The translations under genes were made by a program, and so were the position numbers. The notes beneath the pieces were generated by a model that made no database searches, had not been told where the DNA came from, and saw nothing but the letters and a program-made list of their open reading frames with translations. This document shows positions 6,324 through 14,013 of a DNA stretch of 29,627 nt, piece by piece (the stretch's first letter is position 1; every line of letters begins with the position of its first letter). This DNA comes from CAYZUC01 sp964481705. GTDB lineage: Bacteria; Bacillota; Clostridia; Lachnospirales; Lachnospiraceae. The stretch is taken from assembly GCA_964481705.1 (NCBI GenBank), contig CAYZUC010000030.1:1-29627 (forward strand). The letters are read 5' to 3'.

Positions 6324-7496
6324 ATGGATTATCTGATTTATGCAATTTACCCGCTTCTTCTGATTGCTTTGCTTTGGGGAGCAAAGTTTTCCGGAAGAAC
6401 CAACTGGAATGACGGATTCCTGTCACTCAATCAAACAAAAGCGTTACAAGGCTTTTGTGCCGTATGTATTATGTTACATCACGCAGGACAAAAGACCTGT
6501 GCACCATGGCACGACCCGAGGGTTATTGTCCATGGCTTGGATCTTTTTGTACCTATTGGATATCTTTTTGTCGGTGTATTTCTATTCTGTTCCGGCTATG
6601 GTCTATACAAGAGTTATAAAACAAAACCCGGATATCTCAGTGATTTTCTTGGACGCAGAGTCCTGCCAATTGTTTTGGCATATTATACGACAGGGTATTT
6701 CTTTGTGATTGTAAGAGTATTGATGGGAGAACCACTGTGGCCATTCGGAACACTTGCCTATATACTTGGCATTCGAATGGGAAATCCCAATGCCTGGTAT
6801 GTAGCTGTTTTACCTATATTCTATTTTATCTTTTATCTTAGTTTTAAGAAAATAAAGAATGAAAATAAAGCGATACTCCTTGTTTTTATCGGTATGTTTC
6901 TCTATACACTGGCAGGTACGATAGTAGATCATAATAACTGGTGGATGTGCGGAGAGTGGTGGTATAATACGGGTCATCTTTTCTGTCTCGGACTGCTTAT
7001 GGCTCGTTACGAGAAATCCATTGTCACGCATGTAAAAAAGCACTACTGGCTTTATTTGGTGCTTGCCATAATTGCAGTCCCGTTTTTCTACAGCTTGTCT
7101 GAAATAGCGCAGGGAGTATTATCCTATCGAGGGGAAGAATTTGGTGCAAATTTCAAGGTTCTCCGCAGATGGGGATGTCTCATCACGCAGATGGCATCCT
7201 CCACTGCATTTGTATGTCAGGTATTCCTAATCGGCATGAAGGTTCAAATCGGAAACAAATTCCTTGCCTTTATGGGAAAAATCACGATGGAATTCTATCT
7301 GCTTCATGGGTTATTTATTGAACTCTTCGGCTATTCCTTCCTCGATTATGAGCCTAGTATCTATTACATAAGAAATGTTACTCTGTTTGTTTTGGTTGTA
7401 TTTATCCCATCGATTCCGTTGTCCTTATTCTGGCAGAAATTAATCAAGGTTCTCACGAATTTGCTGACAGGAAGAAAAAAGAAGGCAAGTGTATAG
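6324..7496 (+). CDS. Membrane acyltransferase, acyltransferase-3 (OafA-like) family
   Basis: A 390-residue integral membrane protein with about ten hydrophobic segments. The pattern LNQTKALQGFCAVCIMLHH near residue 40-55 is the family's first catalytic block (R/K-x10-H), and SGYGLYKSYK (about residue 90) and FYLLHGLFIE near the C-terminus fit the rest. Such proteins O-acetylate cell-surface sugars or lipids from the cytoplasmic side. The start has AAAGGAGAAG. It ends 7 bases from the convergent ABC permease stop, leaving no room for an obvious terminator. Acceptor unknown. Confidence 0.82.
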   Translation: MDYLIYAIYPLLLIALLWGAKFSGRTNWNDGFLSLNQTKALQGFCAVCIMLHHAGQKTCAPWHDPRVIVHGLDLFVPIGYLFVGVFLFCSGYGLYKSYKTKPGYLSDFLGRRVLPIVLAYYTTGYFFVIVRVLMGEPLWPFGTLAYILGIRMGNPNAWYVAVLPIFYFIFYLSFKKIKNENKAILLVFIGMFLYTLAGTIVDHNNWWMCGEWWYNTGHLFCLGLLMARYEKSIVTHVKKHYWLYLVLAIIAVPFFYSLSEIAQGVLSYRGEEFGANFKVLRRWGCLITQMASSTAFVCQVFLIGMKVQIGNKFLAFMGKITMEFYLLHGLFIELFGYSFLDYEPSIYYIRNVTLFVLVVFIPSIPLSLFWQKLIKVLTNLLTGRKKKASV

Positions 7497-7503
7497 AGGA
7501 GGA

Positions 7504-9543
7504 TTACTTCCTTCCTCCGTTTGCACGAGTCCACACAATATGAAAATAACTTCGTATGGACATCAGGTAAAAGACTCCATAAACAAGTATAAACAGAAAA
7601 ACAAATAAAAGTGCATTTTGTAATGTGGGCATTTGACGTCCCATTTCACCCAGAGCTCTGTTGTAGAAAAGCAGTCCAATGAGCGTATGCACCAGACCGA
7701 TGACAAGCGGGAAACCAAAGACAAGTCCCAGCTGCTTTATGACCGAGATTAGGATTTCCCGCTTTGTCATCCCGGTCTTTCTAAGAATTTCATATCTGGG
7801 AGCCTCTTCCTGCGCCTCCATGATAAGCTTGTAATACATAACACTTCCGGTAGACAGTAGGAATAGGGTTCCCAGAAAAAATCCAATAAAGGCATAAGAA
7901 CCGAATAAAGCAAAATTTGCTTTGTATACGCCAATGTAACTAATATTTCCGGGAAGTCCACCGATATCGAATCGATCCGGGATAATCTTACACATCGCAT
8001 CTACGGTCCGTCCGGACGCCATGTTATCATCAAACAAAAATCCATAAAAAGTATCAATCTGATCGGGTGTCGCTTTTGAAAAATACCTGTCATAAGTACT
8101 GTCACTTACAACTACTGTTGGGTATTTATAGGTATCCAGAGCACCTAAGTACTTGTGCTGACCGGAACCGGATATCGTGTAGGCAGTAATTTCATCATGA
8201 AAACTGATATTTACGGATTCGCCAGGTAAACCGACACAGTAATCACTAATGGCGTTTCCATCTATGAAGTAACAGGTAGTGTCTGTCAGGCCTCCTTCGA
8301 AGTCACTACACATTTCACTATAGGTACCTCTTCGCACATGGGTTTCCTCCAAAATTTTCAGGTATGCTTTTTCTGATATCATAAATCCTTCTGCCGGTAC
8401 ACCGACACCCAGCGCTCCCAATTCTTGATCATAGACGGAATAGTCATCATTTTGAATTGTCACACGGATGAGCTTAATGATGTCCTCGGAAGTGATAGAG
8501 ACGTCACCGGTTTCCAAAACCGTCTGTTTTAACTTCTCATGCTGTTCCTGTGTGATATTTTTAGCCAGAAACGAGAAGGGGGAATAGCATTTGGTTGCGT
8601 CATCGCCCAACGAGATATAGAAGGAGAAGGAAGCACTGATTAATGTAATTGTAATAGCAGTCAGGATAGCACTGACAGACAACATTTTGTAATTAGCCTT
8701 AAGACGAAATGAAATCTGAGAGATACTGATGTAATTACCTGTTTTAAAGTAAAAGGATTCTTTCTTCTTTACAAGAGCAATTCCGGCCGGAACCAGATTT
8801 CGAAAAAGAAGAAAGGTTCCGATACCGACCAGAAGTGATGCCACAAATACCACAGGCAGGATATTGAGGCCGCTAATATCAACGCGGATAAGGAAGGAGA
8901 TGGCGTAACCTCCGGCCAGCATCAGTACGGAAATGAGAGCGCCTAGCTTGGAATAGCCGGGAAGTCCTTCCGTTTGCTTGGTGGCTGACAGCAGATCAAT
9001 CAGCTGATAGCGATAAATGGTTCGGTATGCGCGAAATCCACTGAAAAGAAAGAGAATACAAAAGGCAATTAATGTGGTTACCACAGCTCTTGGGTCGGCA
9101 ACCATCGAGACATCTGTCCCCTCTGCCATGAAACGGAGCAGCATCCGGGAAAAGAATCCGGAAAGCAGATATCCTATGAAGCATCCAAATGCAACTGCAC
9201 AAACACCAAGAAAAAGAGTTTCTAAGAACATCATAAATGCAATCTGTACCTTTTTCATTCCAAGCAGAGAGTAAATGGCGATTTCTTTCTTCTGGGCTTT
9301 GATGAAATAGCCACCGGCATATAATACAAAGATTGTGGAAAACAAAAGTACTGCAATGGAAGAGCCTTGAAATAGAGTGCTCATTTTTCCGGTACCAAAG
9401 CGATATTTTTCAAAGGTGGGATTATAGTACATAGAACAAAAAATGTGAAAAATCATAACAGCAAACGTAATGCTGATGAAGTAAATCAGATAGCTGCTAA
9501 ATTTTTTCTTTACATTCTTCAGAGCGATATTAACAAAGGTCAT
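7504..9543 (-). CDS. ABC transporter permease, BceB/VraG (FtsX-domain) family
   Basis: A 679-residue membrane protein. An N-terminal helix and a cluster of further helices are followed by a large extracellular region (roughly residues 330-530) and a final group of helices, the ten-TM layout of BceB-type permeases that sense and detoxify peptide antibiotics. MTFVNIALKNVKKKFSSYLIYF is the family start, and the ATG at 9543 has GGAGGTG (9550-9556) 6 bases before it; the frame is open 84 codons further upstream only because it reads through the ATPase gene. It overlaps the ATPase gene by 14 bases, indicating translational coupling. No histidine kinase or response regulator lies beside it, which is unusual for this class. 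Function as antimicrobial-peptide transporter is inferred. Confidence 0.88.
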   Translation of the reverse strand: MTFVNIALKNVKKKFSSYLIYFISITFAVMIFHIFCSMYYNPTFEKYRFGTGKMSTLFQGSSIAVLLFSTIFVLYAGGYFIKAQKKEIAIYSLLGMKKVQIAFMMFLETLFLGVCAVAFGCFIGYLLSGFFSRMLLRFMAEGTDVSMVADPRAVVTTLIAFCILFLFSGFRAYRTIYRYQLIDLLSATKQTEGLPGYSKLGALISVLMLAGGYAISFLIRVDISGLNILPVVFVASLLVGIGTFLLFRNLVPAGIALVKKKESFYFKTGNYISISQISFRLKANYKMLSVSAILTAITITLISASFSFYISLGDDATKCYSPFSFLAKNITQEQHEKLKQTVLETGDVSITSEDIIKLIRVTIQNDDYSVYDQELGALGVGVPAEGFMISEKAYLKILEETHVRRGTYSEMCSDFEGGLTDTTCYFIDGNAISDYCVGLPGESVNISFHDEITAYTISGSGQHKYLGALDTYKYPTVVVSDSTYDRYFSKATPDQIDTFYGFLFDDNMASGRTVDAMCKIIPDRFDIGGLPGNISYIGVYKANFALFGSYAFIGFFLGTLFLLSTGSVMYYKLIMEAQEEAPRYEILRKTGMTKREILISVIKQLGLVFGFPLVIGLVHTLIGLLFYNRALGEMGRQMPTLQNALLFVFLFILVYGVFYLMSIRSYFHIVWTRANGGRK

Positions 9544-10294
9544 GGTTGTCACCTCCAAGCTCTGAAAATACCTGCATGATTTCATTAAAGAAGGTTTTTC
9601 TGGTTCCGGTCTTTTTGATTTCCCGATAAAGCAGACCATCCTTGATAAAAAGAATTCTTCGACAATAGCTGGCAGCAAAGGCATCGTGTGTAACCAGAAG
9701 GATGGTTGCCTGTTCTTCCTCATTAAGTTCCTGAATACAACGAAGCAAATCAGCAGCAGACTTGGAGTCGAGTGCGCCGGTTGGTTCATCAGCAAGAATC
9801 AAATCGGGTTGATTGACAATTGCCCTGGCAGCAGAGGCTCTTTGACGCTGACCGCCGGAAACCTCAAAAGGATACTTATCGAGAAAGTCTTTGATTCCAA
9901 GGGTTTTGGCAACTTCATGCACCATCGGAGTGATTTCGGATGCTTTCTTTTTTGAAAGGATTAGTGGAAGAGCTATATTTTCTTTTAGGGTTAACGTATC
10001 CAAAAGGTTGTAATCCTGAAAAATGAATCCAAGCTGACTTCGGCGAAAATCTGAGAGCTTCGGTTCCTTCATATGACAAATGTTTTGCTCTCCAATAATG
10101 ATGTCACCATCGGTTACGGTATCTATAGTTGAAATTACATTTAAAAGAGTTGATTTTCCGGCGCCGGATGGTCCCATAATCCCCACAAACTCCCCCTTCT
10201 CAACCTGAAAGCTTACTCCTGCCAGTGCAACTGATTTTGCACCGGAATTGGTACCGTATGTTTTCTTGACATTTTTTACATTTAATACTGACAT
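9530..10294 (-). CDS. ABC transporter ATP-binding protein, BceA/VraF-like
   Basis: A 254-residue ATPase that pairs with the overlapping BceB-like permease. Walker A is GPSGAGKST (41-49), the Q-loop IFQDYNLL begins near 91, the signature is VSGGQRQR (145-152), Walker B is LILADE (165-170) with PTGALDS after it, and the H-loop is VTHD. The tail past residue 225 is longer than in MacB/LolD ATPases, as is common for BceA. ATG with GGAGAA upstream. Its promoter region carries two 11-bp direct repeats typical of OmpR-family response-regulator sites, so activation by an unlinked two-component system is likely. Confidence 0.9.
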   Translation of the reverse strand: MSVLNVKNVKKTYGTNSGAKSVALAGVSFQVEKGEFVGIMGPSGAGKSTLLNVISTIDTVTDGDIIIGEQNICHMKEPKLSDFRRSQLGFIFQDYNLLDTLTLKENIALPLILSKKKASEITPMVHEVAKTLGIKDFLDKYPFEVSGGQRQRASAARAIVNQPDLILADEPTGALDSKSAADLLRCIQELNEEEQATILLVTHDAFAASYCRRILFIKDGLLYREIKKTGTRKTFFNEIMQVFSELGGDNHDLC

Positions 10295-10362
10295 AATTGT
10301 TCTCCATTTCTGTGATGTGTCTATTGATAGGTGTACTCATAGGAAATTGAGTTTATAGGCAG

Positions 10363-10417
10363 AGTATACGATGTGTTCCTTAGCTCATATTTCATTTAAC
10401 CTTAAGTTAACCTTAAT
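10363..10417 (-). promoter_or_regulatory. Minus-strand promoter with two 11-bp direct repeats
   Basis: On the plus strand TTAACCTTAAG (10396-10406) is repeated at once as TTAACCTTAAT (10407-10417). Read on the minus strand the repeats lie just upstream of a poor -35 (about 10391-10386) that is 17 bp from a good TATACT -10 (10368-10363). Direct repeats of 11-bp period against a weak -35 are the standard layout for activation by OmpR/PhoB-type response regulators. Confidence 0.55.
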
Positions 10418-10428
10418 TCAAAAAAATC

Positions 10429-10456
10429 TTGACAAATAATCATAGTATGATATATA
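10429..10456 (+). promoter_or_regulatory. Promoter of the TetR-oxidoreductase unit
   Basis: TTGACA (10429-10434) and TATATA (10451-10456) with 16 bp between them. The operator array begins 2 bases downstream, so bound repressor would block initiation. Confidence 0.65.
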
Positions 10457-10457
10457 T

Positions 10458-10506
10458 GAATACATATTCAGTGAATGAGAGTTCAACGAATGGATGTTCA
10501 ACGAAC
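10458..10506 (+). promoter_or_regulatory. Iterated operator array, 15-bp period
   Basis: Three full units plus a partial one start at 10458, 10473, 10488 and 10503: GAATACATATTC, GAATGAGAGTTC, GAATGGATGTTC, GAAC. Each is a 12-bp inverted repeat of the form GAAT-N4-RTTC; most sit in TGAA-N6-TTCA. The array covers the start of transcription. The TetR product is one candidate binder, the CadC-like ArsR protein is another, because a similar array lies in front of the metal cassette. Confidence 0.6.
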
Positions 10507-10591
10507 AAATTACTTAACTTTATTGCACGTTATCATATTTGAAAAGAGAAGAAAAATGAATGATAACAAAAATTACGGGAGGCTATAACGT

Positions 10592-11179
10592 ATGAAAACC
10601 AGAAAGGAACAAAAGGAGGAACGAAGACAGGCCATTCTTTTTGCAGCACTTGATCTCTTTGTGTCACGTGGATATGCATCTACGAAGATCAGCGATATCG
10701 CTGAGTATGTCAACATGAGTGTCGGTCTTATGTTTCATTATTTTGAATCCAAGGAGAAGCTCTATGAAGCTCTTGTACAAATGGGATTGGAAGGAACCAA
10801 ATATCCTGTCAATCAGAAATGTGAGCATGCAATTGACTTTTTTTCGGAATTCGCAGAACAGTTATTTGGATATTTAAAAGAACAACCGATTGTTGCCAAG
10901 CTGTTTGTGTTCATGGCTAATGCACAGCAAAATGAAAGTGTTCCAAAGGAAATACGGGAGCTGGCATTGCAGATTGATACAACAGAGGCTTTTGTAAAAA
11001 TCATTGAATGGGGACAGCAGGAAGGAACCATACGTGAGGGAAATCCATTAGCTATCTCCAACGCTTTCTGGAGCAGTATTCAAGGAGTTGTAGAGACCTA
11101 TGTCTTTCATCCCGAGATGCCATTACCGGAGCCGGACTGGATGGTAGCAATCGTAAGAAAAGATGCAGATAACAAATAA
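10592..11179 (+). CDS. TetR/AcrR-family transcriptional regulator
   Basis: A 195-residue repressor. The N-terminal helix-turn-helix is clear: ILFAALDLFVSRGYAS, then TKISDIAEYVNMSVGLMFHYFESKEKLYEALV (about residues 14-62). The C-terminal ligand domain is not diagnostic. GGGAGG precedes the ATG. The FAD oxidoreductase gene follows after 25 bases and should be co-transcribed, so the regulator probably controls its own operon through the iterated inverted repeats over the promoter. It is divergent from the BceAB-like genes, 297 bases away. Ligand unknown. Confidence 0.9.
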   Translation: MKTRKEQKEERRQAILFAALDLFVSRGYASTKISDIAEYVNMSVGLMFHYFESKEKLYEALVQMGLEGTKYPVNQKCEHAIDFFSEFAEQLFGYLKEQPIVAKLFVFMANAQQNESVPKEIRELALQIDTTEAFVKIIEWGQQEGTIREGNPLAISNAFWSSIQGVVETYVFHPEMPLPEPDWMVAIVRKDADNK

Positions 11180-11204
11180 TCAGGAATATGCGGAGGAAGA
11201 AAAA

Positions 11205-12680
11205 ATGAAAAAGGTTGCGATTATTGGTGGTGGTATAGCAGGATTATCTGCAGGTATCTATTTACAGAAAGCAGGATATCAGGCAGAAATCTTCGAGAAA
11301 AATGCTGTGATTGGTGGACAGTGTACTTGTTGGAAACGCGATGGTTATACCATTGATAATTGTATTCATTGGTTGACTGGTACAAAAGAAGGTAATCAGC
11401 TGAATGAGGTATGGAAAGAAATTGGTGCACTCGGAAAAACTATTGGTTTACATAAGAAAGAGATGTTTTTCTGTGCAGAAGATGGAGAGCAAAGGATTAC
11501 TTTTTGGAGAGATATTGAACGTACCAGAAGAGAGCTTTTGGAATTGTCACCGGAGGATGAGGTCGAAATCAACAAACTGATTGATTATACCAAGTTAGCT
11601 GCAAACTTTGTTATGCCGACAGAGAAACCATTTGACATGATGAATCCGATTGACCTGTTAAAAATGATGGTCTCCATGAAGGATATGGGTGCAGTCATGA
11701 GGGAGTATGGGAATATTAATATTGCAGATTTAGGAACACGCTTTCAGCATCCTTTGATTCGTAGAGCAGTATCTGACTATATGCCAACCGGATATCAGGC
11801 GTATGCGTTTCTTGTTTCCTACGCGACTGTGATTTCTGAAAATGGAGATGTTCCGGAAGGCGGTTCTTTAGCAATGTCCTTGCGAATTGCAGATCGATTC
11901 CAACAACTTGGAGGAATCATTCATACAAATACTTCTGTTGATAAGATACAAATTGACGGAAACAAGGCGAAAGGACTTGTTCTGCAAAATGGGGCAGAGG
12001 TAACGGCAGATTATATCATCTGTGCCTGTGATTCAAGCTTTACCTTTGGCAAACTTCTGGATCCGAAATATATGCCAAAAGAGCTGAAGACTTTATATGA
12101 TATGCGAACAACATATCCTGTCATTAGTGGATTCCAGGTAGCTTTTGCGATTGACGGTTTGTTCCCTGAGATTCGTGGCACCAGATTTTTCCCAACACAA
12201 CCACTTACCATTGCGACCAGTCATTTGGATAGAATGAGCACGACGTGCTATGATTATGAGCCTGCTTTTGCACCAGAGGGAAAAACTGTTATGCAGTCTA
12301 ATTTTATTCAGACGGAAAGGGACTTTGACTATTGGAAGAAACAATATGAGAATAAGGAAGAGTATAAGAAGGAGAAAGAGAGAATTGCAAATCAGATTCT
12401 CGATAGGCTTATTCAAGAATATCCTATGCTGGAGGGGAAAGCACGAGTATTGGATGTGTGGACACCAGTTACTTACGCGAGATACTGCAATTCCTATTAT
12501 GGTTCTTATATGAGCTTTATCATGACGAAAAATGCCAAGAGCATCACAGTGCCTGGAAAACTCAAAGGTTTACATAACGTTTTTCTTGGGAGTCAGTGGC
12601 AGATGGGGCCAGGCGGTCTTCCGACAGCGGCCGTGATGGGGAAACATGCAGCATATCGAGTAATAAAAAGTAAAAAGTAA
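11205..12680 (+). CDS. FAD-dependent oxidoreductase, phytoene-desaturase-like
   Basis: A 491-residue flavoprotein. VAIIGGGIAGLSAGIYLQKAG (4-24) is the dinucleotide-binding fold, followed by EIFEKNAVIGGQC, the usual FAD ribose-binding part of the CrtI/carotenoid-isomerase-like amine oxidase superfamily. The C-terminal WQMGPGGLPTAAVMGKHAA is the second FAD contact. No carotenoid genes are nearby, so the substrate is not known. The start at 11205 has GGAGGA 7 bases upstream; the frame's earlier start lies inside the TetR gene and has no ribosome site. Regulated with the TetR gene in front. Homologues of this type often sit next to a TetR gene in clostridia. Confidence 0.82.
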   Translation: MKKVAIIGGGIAGLSAGIYLQKAGYQAEIFEKNAVIGGQCTCWKRDGYTIDNCIHWLTGTKEGNQLNEVWKEIGALGKTIGLHKKEMFFCAEDGEQRITFWRDIERTRRELLELSPEDEVEINKLIDYTKLAANFVMPTEKPFDMMNPIDLLKMMVSMKDMGAVMREYGNINIADLGTRFQHPLIRRAVSDYMPTGYQAYAFLVSYATVISENGDVPEGGSLAMSLRIADRFQQLGGIIHTNTSVDKIQIDGNKAKGLVLQNGAEVTADYIICACDSSFTFGKLLDPKYMPKELKTLYDMRTTYPVISGFQVAFAIDGLFPEIRGTRFFPTQPLTIATSHLDRMSTTCYDYEPAFAPEGKTVMQSNFIQTERDFDYWKKQYENKEEYKKEKERIANQILDRLIQEYPMLEGKARVLDVWTPVTYARYCNSYYGSYMSFIMTKNAKSITVPGKLKGLHNVFLGSQWQMGPGGLPTAAVMGKHAAYRVIKSKK

Positions 12681-12706
12681 ATCAATAGCGGGAGCGTAGA
12701 TAGGCA

Positions 12707-13594
12707 ATGGAAAAAAAGAGACCAATTTTATCTTTATTAACGATCATTTTTGGAGGAGCAGGTATTGTTACTGCACTTATCACCGTATTAGGAAGCTGTT
12801 TATTGATGGATGATGCTATTTGGAGGATTGTTTGGGGTGCATTTTCCGGAGCTTTACTGTTGACAGCTTTCATTTTATGGATCGTAGATCGTTGCATACA
12901 TAAGAAAAAAAAGAAAATTCAGGATATGCTCATTTCGCGAAACCTATATGTAATGGCACAGATTACAGAGGTAGATATTAACGAGCACTATATTATATCT
13001 CGTAACAATATCGATATGTATCCATTTCAGATTCATTGCAAATTTACCGGAATGGACGGAACGGAGTATACATTCCATAGTGATAAGCTGCTCTATAATC
13101 CAGCCGGATTGCTAAGGGATAATCAGATCAAGGTATATGTGGATTTGCGAAATCCCAAGCTCTACTGGGTTGATATCACTTCTGTTTTACCTGAAAGGGT
13201 GGTGCTTCATAAGTTTAAGATTGGTTATGGGGCGCATAGACTGAAGGATTCCGCTGATTATATCATGGCTAAGACATGTGGAGTCGAGCTGCAGGGATAT
13301 CGCTTACGTACCGGTGCGGGAAATACCGGAGCTCATATTATAGAAAAGGGTGATGAGCCATTTGATATGCTCCATATGCCTGTAGATGGAAAAGGCCGCA
13401 GATATGCAGGATTTTGGGTACTCTGTCAGTTTGAGACGCCGGATCACGTCACTCATATTTTTGCATCACGAGGCAGATTTGGAGTGCCAAAGAAAGATTT
13501 TGTTGGTGATGATATCAAGGTTTATGTGAGAGGGCAAAGCTTTAAAGAATACTTTGTGGACAGTGACCGTATTACAGAACTAAACAACAGGTAG
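12707..13594 (+). CDS. Membrane-anchored protein with duplicated C-terminal domain, unknown function
   Basis: A 295-residue protein with two membrane segments near the N-terminus (about 7-30 and 37-60), a lysine-rich stop-transfer (KKKKK), and a soluble part made of two related halves. Each half has a strand with a cysteine (IHCKFTGMDG / VLCQFETPDH) and then IKVYVDLRNPKLYWVD / IKVYVRGQSFKEYFVD. This resembles the small beta domains seen in DUF3592-like proteins, but I cannot name the family firmly. It starts 26 bases after the oxidoreductase with a weak GGGAG site and may belong to the same transcript. Confidence 0.65.
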   Translation: MEKKRPILSLLTIIFGGAGIVTALITVLGSCLLMDDAIWRIVWGAFSGALLLTAFILWIVDRCIHKKKKKIQDMLISRNLYVMAQITEVDINEHYIISRNNIDMYPFQIHCKFTGMDGTEYTFHSDKLLYNPAGLLRDNQIKVYVDLRNPKLYWVDITSVLPERVVLHKFKIGYGAHRLKDSADYIMAKTCGVELQGYRLRTGAGNTGAHIIEKGDEPFDMLHMPVDGKGRRYAGFWVLCQFETPDHVTHIFASRGRFGVPKKDFVGDDIKVYVRGQSFKEYFVDSDRITELNNR

Positions 13595-13613
13595 CGTTGA
13601 TGTATGGGAGACA

Positions 13614-13668
13614 CGGACTTTTTTTCAAAAAGTATTGACATTTTGAAAGAAAGTCCGTAAACTATAAT
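13614..13668 (+). promoter_or_regulatory. Metal-cassette promoter in a 17-bp-arm dyad
   Basis: TTGACA (13635-13640) and TAAACT (13658-13663) are 17 bp apart. The whole spacer (13641-13657) is the right arm of an inverted repeat whose left arm is 13614-13630; 16 of 17 positions pair, and the -35 lies in the 10-base loop. A second -10-like TATAAT at 13663-13668 is too far (22 bp) from this -35. No T-run follows the hairpin, so it is not a plain terminator. Confidence 0.6.
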
Positions 13669-13677
13669 CAAACATAT

Positions 13678-13717
13678 GAATAAATGTTCAAATGAATGAA
13701 GATTCAGATGAATGAAT
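13678..13717 (+). promoter_or_regulatory. Iterated operator array, 16-bp period
   Basis: GAATAAATGTTC (13678), GAATGAAGATTC (13694) and GAATGAATTTTT (13710) repeat every 16 bp. The first, within ATATGAATAAATGTTCAAAT, fits the TGAA-N6-TTCA dyad bound by SmtB/CzrA/CadC-type metal sensors. The array lies from about +10 of the cassette promoter, and the CadC-like gene ends the same operon. Confidence 0.6.
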
Positions 13718-13783
13718 TTTTTACATGGAAAAGTTGTGCTTGCGCCCAAAGTTTGCGGTGTATTAGCAAGAATGGAGATTAAT

Positions 13784-14002
13784 ATGAAAAAAAACTATAA
13801 GATTGATGTGGATTGCGCTAACTGTGCGAACAAGATGGAAGCTGCTGCAAAGAAGACAACAGGTGTTAAGAATGCGATCGTAAATTTTATGGCTCTGAAG
13901 ATGTCGGTGGAATTTGATGATGGACAGGATGCTAAGGAAGTTATGCAGGAAGTACGAAAGAACTGTAAAAAGGTTGAGAGCGACTGCGAGATTTTTCTAT
14001 AG
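13784..14002 (+). CDS. Small heavy-metal-associated (HMA) domain protein
   Basis: A 72-residue single HMA domain. The metal-binding pair is C11 and C14 in DVDCANCANKME; C61 and C68 near the C-terminus are extra. Such proteins hand metal ions to P-type ATPases, and here the ATPase that follows lacks its own N-terminal HMA domain, so this is probably the missing domain as a separate chain. The ATG at 13784 has GGAG 6 bases ahead; the open frame continues 24 codons upstream through the leader but without family similarity. It ends 11 bases before the ATPase start, indicating tight coupling. Confidence 0.85.
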   Translation: MKKNYKIDVDCANCANKMEAAAKKTTGVKNAIVNFMALKMSVEFDDGQDAKEVMQEVRKNCKKVESDCEIFL

Positions 14003-14013
14003 AGGTGAAATCA

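Noticed and set aside
7485..7520. Possible bidirectional terminator between the convergent acyltransferase and permease genes
   Set aside because: The GAGGAGG/CCTTCCTC pairing needs a bulge and no T-run follows on either strand.
9017..9274. 85-residue plus-strand ORF inside the permease gene
   Set aside because: Antisense to a well-supported coding region, no ribosome site, composition of a shadow frame.
9544..9795. 84-codon N-terminal extension of the BceB-like permease
   Set aside because: It reads through the ATPase gene in another frame, while the start at 9543 has a near-perfect ribosome site and the family's usual N-terminus.
10458..10506. CRISPR-like array
   Set aside because: Units are 15 bp, themselves inverted repeats, with no spacers of normal length and no cas genes; they fit an operator array.
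13712..13783. 24-codon N-terminal extension of the HMA protein
   Set aside because: It begins within the operator array, lacks a ribosome site and adds no HMA sequence; ATG 13784 has GGAG at good spacing.
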